DNA from: Symbiodinium natans
Taxonomy: Eukaryota; Sar; Dinophyceae; Suessiales; Symbiodiniaceae
NCBI GenBank assembly: GCA_905221605.1
Contig: CAJNDS010002661.1
Location: 226,001-290,000 of the forward strand
Length of the DNA: 64,000 nt
Direction of reading: 5' to 3'
The position numbers were made by a program, and so were the translations under genes. Of this stretch, positions 52,863 through 63,113 are shown in pieces. How positions within the stretch are numbered: the stretch's first letter is position 1; every line of letters begins with the position of its first letter. Below the pieces are notes generated by a model that saw only the letters and a list, made by a program, of their open reading frames with translations, was not told where the DNA came from and made no database searches.

Positions 52863-52971
52863 GTCGTGTTATGGAGGCAATGCAGCGGGTCCTCCTGCAA
52901 GGCCAAGCCCCAGCAGATCTCTGCACCGAAGTCGACAAGGCTACGAAGCGGTATAGGGAGGGACGCCCTAG
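52863..52971 (+). CDS. Exon-like island between telomeric arrays (1)
   Basis: After CCCTAAACAGCAG the sequence reads RVMEAMQRVLLQGQAPADLC and TEVDKATKRYREGRPR, ending at a GT donor that leads straight into a TTTAGGG array (52976-53050). Composition is clearly protein-like, with an amphipathic helix. The QRVLLQGQAPADL pattern loosely recalls the C-terminal helix of bacterial-type solute-binding proteins, but this is too short to assign. Confidence 0.45.
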
Positions 52972-53136
52972 GTGGGGTTTAGGGTTTAGGGTTGAGGGTC
53001 AGGGTTAAGGGTTTAGGGTCTAGGTTTACGGTTTAAGGTTTCGGGTTTAGTCCCTATATACCTAAGAACCCCATAAATAGCCCCTAAATAACCCCGAAGG
53101 TCCCTTATGAGGGTCCCTCCTTTAGTCCCTTGAAAG

Positions 53137-53211
53137 GCGACGAAGCTCACCCCTGTGCATCAAGCAAGCCAGAGTGGCATTGCTGAGAACCTTCTCTGGA
53201 TGATTCGGATG
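53137..53211 (+). CDS. Exon-like island between telomeric arrays (2)
   Basis: From an AG acceptor (TTGAAAG) the frame reads ATKLTPVHQASQSGIAENLL and WMIRM, followed by a possible GC donor GCAGGC, the same donor hexamer as intron 4 of the 41.7-kb gene. The next array (53227-53297) begins ~15 nt later. The phase with the preceding island is unresolved. Confidence 0.4.
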
Positions 53212-53226
53212 GCAGGCCGGGCCGGG

Positions 53227-53243
53227 CATCCTAAACCTAAGCC

Positions 53244-53275
<32 letters not shown>

Positions 53276-53605
53276 ACCCTAAACCCTAAACCCTGAATGC
53301 ATCCTTGGGGCCGGGGGGGGGGGGAGACAAACCTAACTGCGTGTAGCCGCCTCTCTGTGAGCTGTTAAGGCCCCACCGTCACTGCCCCATTCTCAGCTGA
53401 AGCCCCCCCCCCCCCCCAACCTGCAGGTTTTGGGTTGGGTCAGGGACCCCTAAACCCTAAACGATCCTAAGCCCTAAACCCTAAACCCTAAACCCTAAAC
53501 CCTAAACCCTAAACCCTAAACTCAAACCCTAAACCCTAAACCCTAAAGCCTAAACCCTAAACCCTAAACCCTAAACCCTAAACCCAACCCTAAACCCTAA
53601 ACTGG
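53227..53605. repeat. Telomere-type arrays with G and C runs
   Basis: CCCTCAA/CCCTAAA at 53227-53297, a G13 run near 53312, a C14 run near 53404, then ~20 CCCTAAA units at 53448-53605. No exon-like sequence is seen between them. Confidence 0.9.
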
Positions 53606-54184
53606 AGCGAGCCGCGGGCGCTGCGAAAGCAGCGGCGAGCGATACCGCGTGGCGACAGGCCCGCGGACGAGCCCGAGCTTTCAGGGCTCGGGGCCGTTGT
53701 GCGCGGTGAGCGCAGCCCACGCCTAGAAGGGTTTAACCCGCGTGCCAGCGTCAGTCTGGCCCCAAACCCTAGGCTTTTAGTGACCCGCAGTGGTGCATCC
53801 TCCCCTAAGGTCCGGGCGTCGGTCCTCGGAGCCTTTTTGGGCTCCTGCCGGACCATTTCTGAGCCTTCCTCCCGAACCGTTTCTGAGCCTTCTTGACCAT
53901 TTCCTAAGCCTTTTTTGGCTCCTCCCGGACCTTTTTGAGCTTCTCCCGGACAATTTCTGAGCCTTTTTGGGCTTCTCCCTGAGCCTTTTTGGCTTCCCCC
54001 GACCATTTCTGAAGCATTTCTGAGCCCTTTTTGGCTCCTCTCATTTCTTGGGCTCCTCCGGACTGTTTCTGAGCGTTTTGGGCTATTGGACTACTCCCGG
54101 ACCATTTCTGCATTTTTTGGGCCCAAACCCTCCCCAAAGCAGATGCCTTCGCGTGACATGCCGCCCGCGAGACGCCCAAAAACC
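53606..54184. repeat. GC-rich segment and ~36-bp minisatellite
   Basis: 53606-53800 is GC-rich and unassigned. 53820-54120 contains degenerate repeats of GAGCCTTTTTGGGCTCCTCC plus CGGACCATTTCT. The minus frame through them reads as a Lys/Glu/Gly repeat and is an artefact. Confidence 0.7.
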
Positions 54185-54332
54185 AAAAACCCTAAACCCT
54201 AAACCCTAAACCCTAAACCCTAAACCCTGAACCCTGAACCCTGAACCCTGAACCCTGAACCCTGAACCCTGAACCCTAAACCCTAAACCCTAAGCCCTCA
54301 ACCCTCAACCCTCAACCCTAAACCCTAAACCT
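54185..54332. repeat. Telomere-type array with CCCTGAA block
   Basis: CCCTAAA units, then eight CCCTGAA units, then CCCTAAA and CCCTCAA. The same block order of variants is seen in intron 5 at 43249-43427, suggesting a common source or local amplification. Confidence 0.9.
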
Positions 54333-54378
54333 CTCTTCATATATATATATATATTTCTTTATTTAAACCTTTGTAAAT

Positions 54379-54537
54379 TCGTCGAATAAGCCAAGTCCTT
54401 CGTCGAATAAGCCAAGTCCTTCGTCGAATAAGCCAAGTCCTTCGTCGAATAAGCCAAGTCCTTCGTCGAATAAGGCAAGTCCTTCGTCGAATAAGGCAAG
54501 CCCTTCGTCGATTAAGGCAAGTCCTTGGATGAAAACT
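54379..54537. repeat. 21-bp tandem repeat, ~7.5 copies
   Basis: Unit TTCGTCGAATAAGCCAAGTCC, with AAGG variants toward the right. On the minus strand it encodes the heptad FDEGLGL. The 64-codon minus frame through it is a repeat artefact unless transcripts show otherwise. A (TA)n patch precedes it at 54338-54354. Confidence 0.9.
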
Positions 54538-54639
54538 TTATATTTTCTTAATGTCATGGGATTCTTTGGGCGGGTGGGTTTTTCCTAAGCCTGGAACCCC
54601 CTAATGACTATGAATGCTAGAACAGTGACCCTCTAGACC

Positions 54640-54848
54640 CTAACCCTAAACCCTAAACCCTAAACCCTAAACCCTAAACCCTAAACCCTAAACCCTAAAC
54701 CCTAAACCCTAAACCCTCAACCCTCAGCCCTCAACCCTCAACCCTCAACCCTCAAACCTCAACCCTCAACCCTCAACCCTAAACCCTAAACCCTAAACCC
54801 TAAACCCTAACCCCTAAACTCTAAACCCTAACCCTAAGCCCCAAACCC
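54640..54848. repeat. Long telomere-type array
   Basis: About 28 units of CCCTAAA and CCCTCAA. It ends about 10 nt before exon-like island 3. Confidence 0.95.
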
Positions 54849-54859
54849 GACATTGCCAG

Positions 54860-54978
54860 GGAAGAAAGCGGAGCAGCTCGTCAAGCACAAGTTGCCGGAC
54901 AGCGGCAGGCAGCCGATTCACCTCGCCGGCAGCATCGAGGCGTTCCCGTTCTGGGCACGGCTTTCAGGATATTTGGGG
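54860..54978 (+). CDS. Exon-like island between telomeric arrays (3)
   Basis: After the AG of TTGCCAG the frame reads KKAEQLVKHKLPDSGRQPIH and LAGSIEAFPFWARLSGYLG. It ends TTG GGG followed by GTTTAC and a TTTAGGG array (54990-55038). The exon-end context (GGG then GTTT) is the same as at intron 7 of the 41.7-kb gene. No family recognised. Confidence 0.5.
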
Positions 54979-55236
54979 GTTTACGAAAGTTAGGGTTTAG
55001 GGTTTCGGGTTTAGGGTTTAGGGTTTGGGGTTTAGGGTTAGTGGCCCCTAATACAGGATCCCCTTCGAATACGGACCCCACCAATCATTGTAAACCCCTG
55101 CGGATCGCCTAGCAAAATGGAAAGGAAGGAGTTGGGGCTCCAGGGGCTCAGGGATTAGGGTGTAGGGAGGGATTTCGCCCTCCTAAGTTCGGGCCCGGCG
55201 CAGTTCAGCGCCTCATGGACCTTTCGATGCAAGAGA
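54979..55236. repeat. G-strand telomeric array and spacer before the ankyrin gene
   Basis: TTTAGGG-type units at 54990-55038, then unassigned sequence with a second G/A-rich patch (GATTAGGGTGTAGGGAGGG, ~55151). Confidence 0.6.
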
Positions 55237-58200
55237 ATGCAAGTGTGCACCAACCATCCTTCCTCTCAGTTGGCCTCAAGCGACAGCTCTGCCACCCGAA
55301 GCCCCCCCTCCCAAAAGAACATGAAATGTGTTTCAAAGCCGAAGAAGTCTCAGCAAACTGCGTTGCAGGTGCTCAACTTGCTGTTGAAAAACAAGGCCGA
55401 CCTTGCTGCCAAAGACAATTATCGGAACACGGTCCTGCACACGCTGACGAACGCCGTGGTGCTCGATTACATCTTGCGAGAGAAGGCTGGTGCTTTCCTG
55501 GACAATGCCGCGAGAGTCGACTTGAAGTTGTGCAACAGTGGTGGGTATCCGCCGCTTTTCATGCCACGAAACTACGATGTTACAAATTGCCTCCTGGAGC
55601 ATGCGGCAGATCTGCACGAGCGAGTCGCAGGCGAAACCGCCTTGATCAATGCCGCCCAGAATGACAATGAAGATGTCTGCCGTGCCCTAATTGAAGCGCG
55701 GGCTGAGGTTGCCGCAACGGATTCCAGTGGCAAGACTGCCTTGTCCTTTTGTGGCATCCGGTCATTCCCGGTGCTAGTTGAGACCAGCCTGGGCAAGACT
55801 CTCAACCAGACAGACAAGCACGGCAACACTGCGCTCTTCAATATGAAGCATCCCGAGGTTACCCGCCAGCTCTGTGAGCTGCAGGCGGACGTCAACCACA
55901 TGAACAAGTCAAGCGCATACCCTCTTACCATTGCCCCGAACATTGAGCACGTGCAATACCTCATTCAGCATCGTGCAGATCCATCAGTGAGGAATTTGGT
56001 TGGAGATCCGATCTTCTTGACGGCCGTTATGCAAGGTAAAACCGACCTGATCTTACATCTGGCGCAACAAGAAGACATGCGGATGGAACTCTTCATGCAG
56101 CGAAGTGAATCGGATGGGCTCAGCGTTGCTGAGAGTCTGTCTGGTTCTAGCAATACTGCCTATGTACTGAGCACCCTTGGCTATGATTCCACACACTACA
56201 GCTCTCCAAATCCAGACACTGGCGGCCTTCCAATGGCAAGAAAGGGCATTGCGAGGGAATTTCTGCGAAGGAGTGGCATCGACATCACTGACAGGACAGG
56301 TTTCCAAAATGAGAAGCTGCGGCGCACTTTTCTTCACACATGCGAATTCAATGACCTTGATGATGTTACCGATCTTCTCAAGCAAAGAGCAGATGCCGGG
56401 GCTGTGGACGCTTTGGGCCAGTCTGTCCTGTGCTGCGCGATACGTGGTTGCGCGTCGGCAAAGGTCATCGATGTGCTTCTTCAAAGCAAGGCATCTCCGA
56501 GCGCCGGCTGCTCCGCTGTCTTGGCCTGGGCTGAACATGGGCAACCCGAAGATGGTGTCCTCGAGCTGCTGCTCTCGGCTCGCGGCAGCGTCAACGAGCA
56601 GGACGGCTTCTTGCGCACCCCGCCGCTTTGCGGCGCCGTGTCTGTGTGGGACCGGAACGCGGCAGAAACTACGCTGGATGTCTTGGTGAGGCTGCGTGCA
56701 GATGCCGGCTTGTGTGATGCTCTGGGTCAGACACCACTCACGCATGCTGTTCGCAGAGCAGAAGTTGACCTCGTGCGCAAGGTGCTGCCGCTAAGCCCTC
56801 AGAGTGCCTTGCTCGAGGATGTCTCGGGAATGACCCCAGCTATGCTGGCGGAACACTTGGGGTACGACGAGCTTCAAGGCGTTTGGCAGGAAGCTGGCCG
56901 CTTGAGATTTCGAAAGAAACCTAGCCGCACGGGCACAGGCGCTTCACAGAAGAGCTCGAGCTCCTTCCTCCTGGCTCGTATGGGTCTCTACGAGGAATTC
57001 GTGCAAGCGGTGGCGCAGTTCACCATGGATCAGTGGAGAGCGCACTGCCCGCTGTCTGGGCAGACACTTCTGCAGTCAGCCATCCAGGGCGGCAGCCTGG
57101 AGCTTGTGAAGTTCATCCTGAAGAAAGTGCCGGACCTTGTGGAGATGAAGAGCCTTTCTGGCGCAAAGAACGGAGCCACGCCACTTGTGTTTCTTGCCAG
57201 TGCGAGCCCAGTGCCGGCAGATGCTTATGCCATGGCCCTGGAGCTTGTGAACGCCAGAGCAGACATCAGGCAAGGAGACAGCAGCCTGATGCGAAGAGCT
57301 CTGACCTTCCCTGCCGCGGAATCTGGGAACCATGGTGTTGCTTGGCAGAACATAGCGAACATAGCGCTGCCTTGTCTGGGAAAGGGATTCAAGGGTTTCG
57401 TGGGACAGCAAGCTTTATCAAGCTTCATGGGGGCACAATCGGAATAATTTTACGCGCTTGCGTGCGCCTCGCAGAACGACAGCCAAGTCTGCGTCGCTTG
57501 GTGCAGGCCAGGGGTCAGGGGCAAGGCGAAGAGGCAGGGGGGTTCGAGGGGGTTCGAGGGGGGGGGAAGGGGGTGTTGGGGGTGGTTTCAAGAAAGCTTT
57601 GAGGGGTTCCCAGGGCCGTGGGGGGCTGCAGGCAGGCCCTTTGGCTGCCAGCAGAGCACGGGAAGCAACGTCAGTCGTAGAAAGCAACGACGAAGAAGAG
57701 CCGACACAGTTGTGGAAGAGTGGCACGGTTTTGCTTGAGTCTTTGTGCAGCGTCGGACAGTGCCACAGTCCTCAGATGTGTTTTGGAAGGGTTCCCAGGT
57801 CAGGGTGCTGGGGGGGGGGGTTTCCAAGGAAGGGTCTCAGCATTTGTAGGCGGCACAAGACCACCGGTGTCACGAAACTTAAAGACATGGGCCAAGACAG
57901 TTGCGCTCGGGAGAAGAAGCTCACTCACAGTGCCGTTCGGAGGTTCCTGCAGAGTGTTCTTGGTGGGGTTGGGAATGGGGGCAGGAGACCAGATCTGCTT
58001 GTTCCAGACGCCTCTTTGAGAGTACCCCTACCAGGTTCTGAAACTGTTGCTCGAGCATGGCTTGGATGCAAATGCCACTTCCGGTCATGCGGTGCCCGCA
58101 ATTTGCGGGGCAATCACCGGGGAGTGTGTCAACCTTCTGATTCAACATCGCGCTGAGTTAGAAAACGAGGATCTGCTGAGACGTTTTGCAGCTCAGAAAG

Positions 58201-61200
58201 GCAGTGCCGCCTTAAGGGCCCTGCTCCCACGTGTATCCTTGGCAGCCATCAACAGTCCTGAGAGGACCCCTTTGTTCTCGGCATTCTCCGAGGTGCATGT
58301 TCAGCAATTGCTGCAGCACAGAGCGGACGTGAACCTCCAAGACAGCGCTGGACGCACAGCTTTGCACCGCACAGCTGCGATGCCCGAGGCCCGTGCAATC
58401 AAGCTCGTGCAGGCCCTGTTGGACGCCAAATGTGATGCTCAACGTGAAGACAGGCAGGGCCGAACAGCCCTTTCATCCGCCAGTGCTCCGGTCGCCAAAC
58501 TGCTGGTTGCTTCTCGGGCCGACATTTCCCAGAAAGACCACCACGGCGTACCCTGTGCTTTGGCTTGCGCGCGGGACCTTGAGAATCTTCAGACAGCTTT
58601 TGCACAGGGTGTGAGCCTGGACATCAAGGACCCCCACAACGGCCTCGATCTTGCATTGGTGGCAGCAGGGGCGAAGAACCCAGAACCTCTGAAGCTGCTT
58701 CTGCAAAAGCGGGCGGACATCTTCGCCAGCAAAAACGACCAGGGCCGCACTTTCCTTCACCGGGCAATGGAAGGTCATCTTTCGATTGTCGACTTCGTTC
58801 TGAAGGAGTTGTTGAGGCAAGGCCGGGCGGATGCGCGTGAGCTTCTCACGGCAGTGGACGACAAGGGCGCCTCCTTAGCCCACGTGGCGGTCGAAAGGTG
58901 CTTCAGTCGGCATGCAGAGCGATCCTGCCTTGACCGCGAGACTCGCCAGCTTTTGGCGCCAGACATGGGCTCGACCTGGAAGCTCACTTTGCTCCTTCAC
59001 GCCTGTCGACAACTTGATGCTACTCTTGGAGAAGAGCTCGTGAACATGCGCAACCGAATTTGGGGCCAAAGAGAGTTCAGATGAGTTCAGTAGTGAAGGC
59101 AGAAGTTGAGAGTCGCAGGGGCCTTCAAGTTAAGCTGGTATGGGAGGTTTCTGCGGCCGCATGGCTTGAGGCTTGAGGTTGAGGGTTTTTTTCGCGTTTT
59201 CAGCCTTGGGTTAGAGTCTTAGAGAGGGGGGGGGGGGTGCGGGAAGGCTCAGGAGAACAGCGAGCGCCCATTGATGGCCAGTCTCGGATCAGCACAATTG
59301 AGACACTTCTAGATGCCAGGGCAGACCCTACCATGGCATGGTACATCTCGGGAATGCAGAGAATCTGGAAGTGGTTGATCTGCTGTTGAGCCGCCGGGCT
59401 GACATCAATGCGAAGAATCCATCCCAGAGCAGCGCAAGCCAATCGCGTTTGCACTCCATGGTGAGGTCAGGCGACGTTCCGCTTTTGCAGGCCTGGGCCG
59501 ATCGCAAGGCAGATCTGCACTGTGTGGATGAGCATGGCGACTCGCTCTTGGCCTGCGCAAGGCATGCTCACATGCTGGAGTTCCTCATGGATCACAAGCT
59601 CGATGTGAACAGACAGAGCCACGTGACTGGCAACTCCCTGCTGCACGTGCTCGTGGAGGAAGGCAATCTCACGCTGCTTAAGCATCTCTTGAATTTACCT
59701 CAAGTCGAGGCATCCTTGAATGCAGAGAGCCACTTGGCACTCTGCGTGGATAAATGTGGATGTGGGGGGTTTCCGAAAATAGGGGTACCCTCTTTGGGGT
59801 TGCTATCCTCAGGTGATAGTATTTTGGGGTATATTCGGGGCACCCCTATTTGGGAAATGCCATGTGGCTAGGGCTGTTGGGGGAACGTTCGCACTTCTCG
59901 AGCTCGGCTTCTTCCACCGAAGACCTGTTTTGGCTAGCCCCAGCTGATGCACGGTAGCCTGAAACCGACTGAAGACTGAAAGGCCCTTCTCTGTTGAGGG
60001 GCATTCCCTTATCAGGCCGGAGCCCTCACGACCCCCCAAACATCCGACAACATCCGTGACATCCCTCAACACCCAAAATGAAAGAGGGAGGAGGAAGCAA
60101 AGAATGGCGACGCCCCTTGAAATGAAAGCGTGTTTCTCTTTTTCTGCTTTTTGTCGTTTTGTCGTTGTCGCTTTTGTGGCTCTCGCCGAAGAACCACGAT
60201 TCCCACATCCTTGCCGCGCTGTGGACCTCTCTGCCTCTGAATTCAAATTCTCTGTGGGGTCTCGGAGTCTTCGATCATTCCGACGATGCGAGGGCCTCTG
60301 TGAGAAGCTCCGTGCGACGTCTGCAAGACGAGAAACAGCACCTGAAATCATCCCCAAAACCATCAACAAATCACGAAGAACATCCCACGATCATCAGCCA
60401 ATCATCCAAAAAGCTCAACCCTCCCTTTTAGCAGAAGGTGGCTGATGCATTAGAGTCACCCGTATCACCCGCGCCCTCGCCGTTTGAAGAGCGGCGTCAA
60501 GCTGAGGCCAGACGCTGCTGCATGTGGCCGCAAAGCAAGGTGGGGGGGGTGGTTTAGGGTTTAGGGTTTAGGGTTTAGGGTCTATAGGGTTTAGGGTCTA
60601 TAGGGTTTAGGGTTTAGGGTTTAGGGTGGGCCTATATGGGCTTACGGGCCTGTGGGCCTGTGGGACTCTTAGGGTTTTGGAGGGTTTGGCATCCGCTTTT
60701 CCCAAGGACGTGTGGCATTGGCCAGATTTCTCATGGCGGAAGGCTTTTCACTTCACGACAAAGACCGGGAAGGCTGCACCCCTCTACATTTGGCTTCCAA
60801 GAGCGGACACTATTTGATGGTGCCTTGCTTGAAGCAGAGCTGTTCTGATAACCAGGTATAGGACATGATCATCAGTAAGTGTATCTGATGTCAGATACTG
60901 AGATGCCATGGTGCCATGAGGTTATTCAACATGCAAACGTAGGAGTTCAGACTCAGCAAGAGAAAGGGCACCCCGTCTTTGCCAGGTGCAGCTTCTCATT
61001 GAGGCCAAAGCTGACGCCAATGCTGCAGACGATGAGAGTGAGACGCCCTTGATGGAGGCCATACGTTCCGATAGCATTGGCGTCATGCTCCTGCTCTGGA
61101 GAACAGGGCCGACGCCGGCGCCGAGACGGACACAGGGCGCACGGCGCTGCACGTGGCCGCGGCGAATGACTCGGTCTACATCTTGAACAAGCTGCTCCAG

Positions 61201-62354
61201 ATGGGCCTGGACGTCAACAGGCAGACCACCGACTTGAAGCGGACAGTCTTGCACACGGCCGTGCTGCGCAAGCACGGGGGCATCGTGGACCGGTTGCTCG
61301 AGTGTCAGGCCGGGCTCTCAGTAGGCATACCCGACACTCGCGGTGACACCGCGATCCTTGGGCTACCAGTGTGGCACTCTTTGCCCCTTGTTTTTTGGGG
61401 GGTCTGGGTTCCCCTTGTCAAGTAACCAACGCCCCAACAAAGGGTGCCCATATGAGGGTACCCCTAATTTCGGCAACCCCCGTATGGCTACTGGGCTAGC
61501 AAGGATCACTCTCGCAGCCCAGAATGGAGCAGTGGACATCCTGGACAAGCTCTGCGGCCGAGCTTCAGAACGGGCCCTGCTCGTGAAGCCCTTCTTGGCA
61601 TCCGTGGAAGCGGCCCCTGGGAACGAACGAAAGCTTATCGAGGGGGAGGGCGAAGCGACGCCATGTGTGTGTTTTGTTTTTAAATGTTGCGGCCTCCCCT
61701 GTTGAGCGTTCTCTCTTATAAGTTCTTTTAAGAACAACTACATGTGTGATTTTTAGGTGTTTCGGCCTCCCCTCTGAGCGTTCTCTTTATGCCGAGTTCC
61801 CTGAAGGCACAGGAAGAGGCCATGCAGCTCCTGGTAGGCAAGTACAAGGTCCTGCCGGCCGCGTGCCGGGACTCCGCGGGAAACAATGCCCTCCATTTGT
61901 GCAGCCGCTCAGGTGTGCAACCCTTCGCCTTCCTAAGAGGGCTGGACTTTCGGTTCGGGGTCAAGCCACAAGCATGCCTTCCCCCCCCCCCCCCCCAAAA
62001 AAAAAAAAAAAACAACAGAAAGGACCGGCCCCCCCCCCCAGAGCCCCCGGACAAAAAAGAGCCCTGAGAGGCAACCACACCATGGCTGGACTCCTCCTGG
62101 AGCAGTGGGGCGGCAGCGTCGCCGACGCCCTGACGCAGCTGAATGCTCAGGGACAGACCCCCCGAGAGATTGCCAGCATCCAAAATTTCGGCAGAATTCT
62201 GCGAAGCTTCAACGCCCATTGTGCCCGGCATGAGATTAAAATCTTTGAAGGGCATGTAGGCAAGCCTCGTGCCGCCTCAAGCGGCCTGACGTGCTTCCCT
62301 TTCAACGTCTGCTGCATAGCAGCTTCGAGCGAAGCACTCGAGTTTCAATTTTAG
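55237..62354 (+). CDS. Large ankyrin-repeat protein gene, multi-exon, with small indels
   Basis: Ankyrin repeats mediate protein-protein contacts; the partner is unknown. Exon A (55237 or from the AG|GT at 55369, to at most 57447) has ~15 repeats such as GETALINAAQNDNEDVCRAL. Exon B (~58035-59084) has GRTALHRTAAMPEARAIKLV. Exon C (~59253-59750) has GNSLLHVLVEEGNLTLLKHL. Exon D (~60700-60855) has GCTPLHLASKSGHYLMV. Exon E (~60987-61352) has GRTALHVAAANDSVYILNKL. Exon F (~61504-61640) has ITLAAQNGAVDILDKLCG, G (61789-61911) has GNNALHLCSRSG and H (~62071-62354) has QTPREIASIQNFGRILRSF. Exons A, B and E start alike, CAG then GTxCTxxxxxTG, coding V-x-x-LL. Exon C carries a 5-bp duplication and exon E a 2-bp insertion that break the frame. 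Total is ~1500 residues. Splice donors are mostly unresolved. Confidence 0.7.
57448..58034. other. Intron between ankyrin exons A and B
   Basis: G-rich tracts (57545-57590, 57810-57822) and no ankyrin coding. The end, TACCAGGTTCTG, supplies the acceptor for exon B. Confidence 0.5.
59331..59340 (+). other. 5-bp tandem duplication causing a frameshift
   Basis: CATGGCATGG in exon C. The frame before it ends ARADPTM and the frame after it starts VHLGNAENLEVVDLL. Removing one CATGG makes a single continuous ankyrin frame, so this is a small duplication, a polymorphism or a sequencing/assembly error. Confidence 0.75.
59760..59869. mobile_element. Small inverted-repeat element, copy 2
   Basis: Left arm GGGGGGTTTCCGAAAATAGG plus GGTACCC; right arm GGGGCACCCCTATTTGGG then AAATGCCATGTGG. 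The arms are inverted complements around a ~40-bp centre. It lies directly after ankyrin exon C, in the intron before exon D, and shares its right arm with copies 1 and 3. Confidence 0.65.
59870..60699. other. Intron between ankyrin exons C and D
   Basis: It contains a minus-strand frame of 186 codons (59809-60369) with no recognised domain and the telomeric array at 60550-60628. No ankyrin coding. Confidence 0.5.
60550..60628 (+). repeat. Telomere-type array inside an ankyrin-gene intron
   Basis: G-strand TTTAGGG units with two TCTATAGGG variants, preceded by a G8 run, in the interval between ankyrin exons C and D. Confidence 0.9.
61353..61503 (+). mobile_element. Introner-like inverted-repeat element, copy 3
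   Basis: The element lies inside an ankyrin repeat between GAC ACC GC and GATC ACT CTC. GATC occurs at both edges (61353-61356 and 61504-61507). Removing 61353-61503 (151 nt, beginning GA and ending AG before G) leaves DTAITLAAQNGAVDILDKL in one frame, as expected for a spliced intron. The ends are imperfect inverted repeats (GATCCTTGGGCTACCAGT against GATCCTTGCTAGCCCAGTAG), and the right arm GGGTACCCCTAATTTCGG matches the other two copies. GA-AG introns have been reported in dinoflagellates. Confidence 0.7.
61641..61788. other. Intron with short direct repeat
   Basis: CGGCCTCCCCT followed by GAGCGTTCTCT occurs at ~61690 and ~61764, flanking a 50-bp AT-rich piece. Confidence 0.5.
61912..62070. 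other. Intron with poly-C and poly-A runs
   Basis: C16-A17 at 61981-62012 and a C12 run near 62028, between ankyrin exon G (ends SRSG) and exon H. The GAGAG before 62071 supplies the acceptor. Confidence 0.5.
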
Positions 62355-62799
62355 GTTGCGGGCTATCAAAGCATCGCCGACCACGCCCAGAAGCGGCGCT
62401 ACACTGACTCGTGGCTCTGAACACCAGGGCTATGAAAGTCCCACGGCGGCAGCTTTGAGCGTAATTGCGACCACCGCTGCGAAGTGCAAAAATGCTCCGC
62501 GTTGATCGCGCGCTTTCTCACAATTTCTCTGTGAAGATACACTTGTTTGGAGTGTGTTTTTCCTCTGAAAAAGTGCTTCTGCCATCACTAAGCGCTTCTC
62601 CACACAGCCACTCTGCTCCACTTCCCCTCTGCGGGTTTGAGAGTTCCCCTCGCCTCCCCTCGAAGAACGCATTTTTTGCATCAAAAATCTTTGAGCCTTA
62701 TCGCTGCTATTTCCTTTGTTTTTTTTAGCTTTCCTTGCTTTCTTTCGACCTCGGCGGCTTCGGAGCGAGGGCAACTTCCTTCCCCTCCCCCTGAAGCGT

Positions 62800-62831
<32 letters not shown>

Positions 62832-63113
62832 TGTGCACTGTACTTTGTCTCCTTTCCTCCATTTTTTGTCTGTCTTACATGTGTTCAATTTTCTGCTTTC
62901 CTCGTGCTCAGATCTTAGTCCTAGAATTCCCGAGAACACAAATTATGCCGGAGAGAGCAACGCCGGAGTTTTGGCAGAGGCCCAGAATGTTGCTACAAAG
63001 ATTGGCGGCTCTCTGAGGCGGAAGGCTGCGAAGGCTTGGAGGCTGTGAGCAGAGCTCGAGCAGGGGTGTGACCCGCGTACCTTTTAGTTATTTTACTTCG
63101 TGTCCTTTGAGCC
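62355..63113. other. Spacer between ankyrin gene and ETHE1-type gene; possible terminal exon
   Basis: (GT)n lies at 62799-62828. From the CAG at ~62909 a frame reads NAGVLAEAQNVATKIGGSLR and ends KAAKAWRL-stop at 63048, which may be the last exon of the ankyrin gene. A pyrimidine-rich tract ending CCTTTGAG just before the ATG at 63114 could be the trans-splicing acceptor of the next gene. Confidence 0.4.

Noticed and set aside
53590-54006. 138-codon minus-strand frame rich in Gly, Lys and Glu
   Set aside because: It is translated from a ~36-bp minisatellite; there is no independent coding sign.
54363-54557. 64-codon minus frame with FDEGLGL heptads
   Set aside because: It is a direct reading of the 21-bp tandem repeat, with no flanking coding sequence.
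43249-55040. Telomeric arrays as a real chromosome end
   Set aside because: Arrays are short, in both orientations, separated by coding-like sequence and followed by genes on both sides, so they are interstitial.
59809-60369. 186-codon minus-strand frame
   Set aside because: It overlaps an inverted-repeat element and the intron of the ankyrin gene, with no recognised domain.
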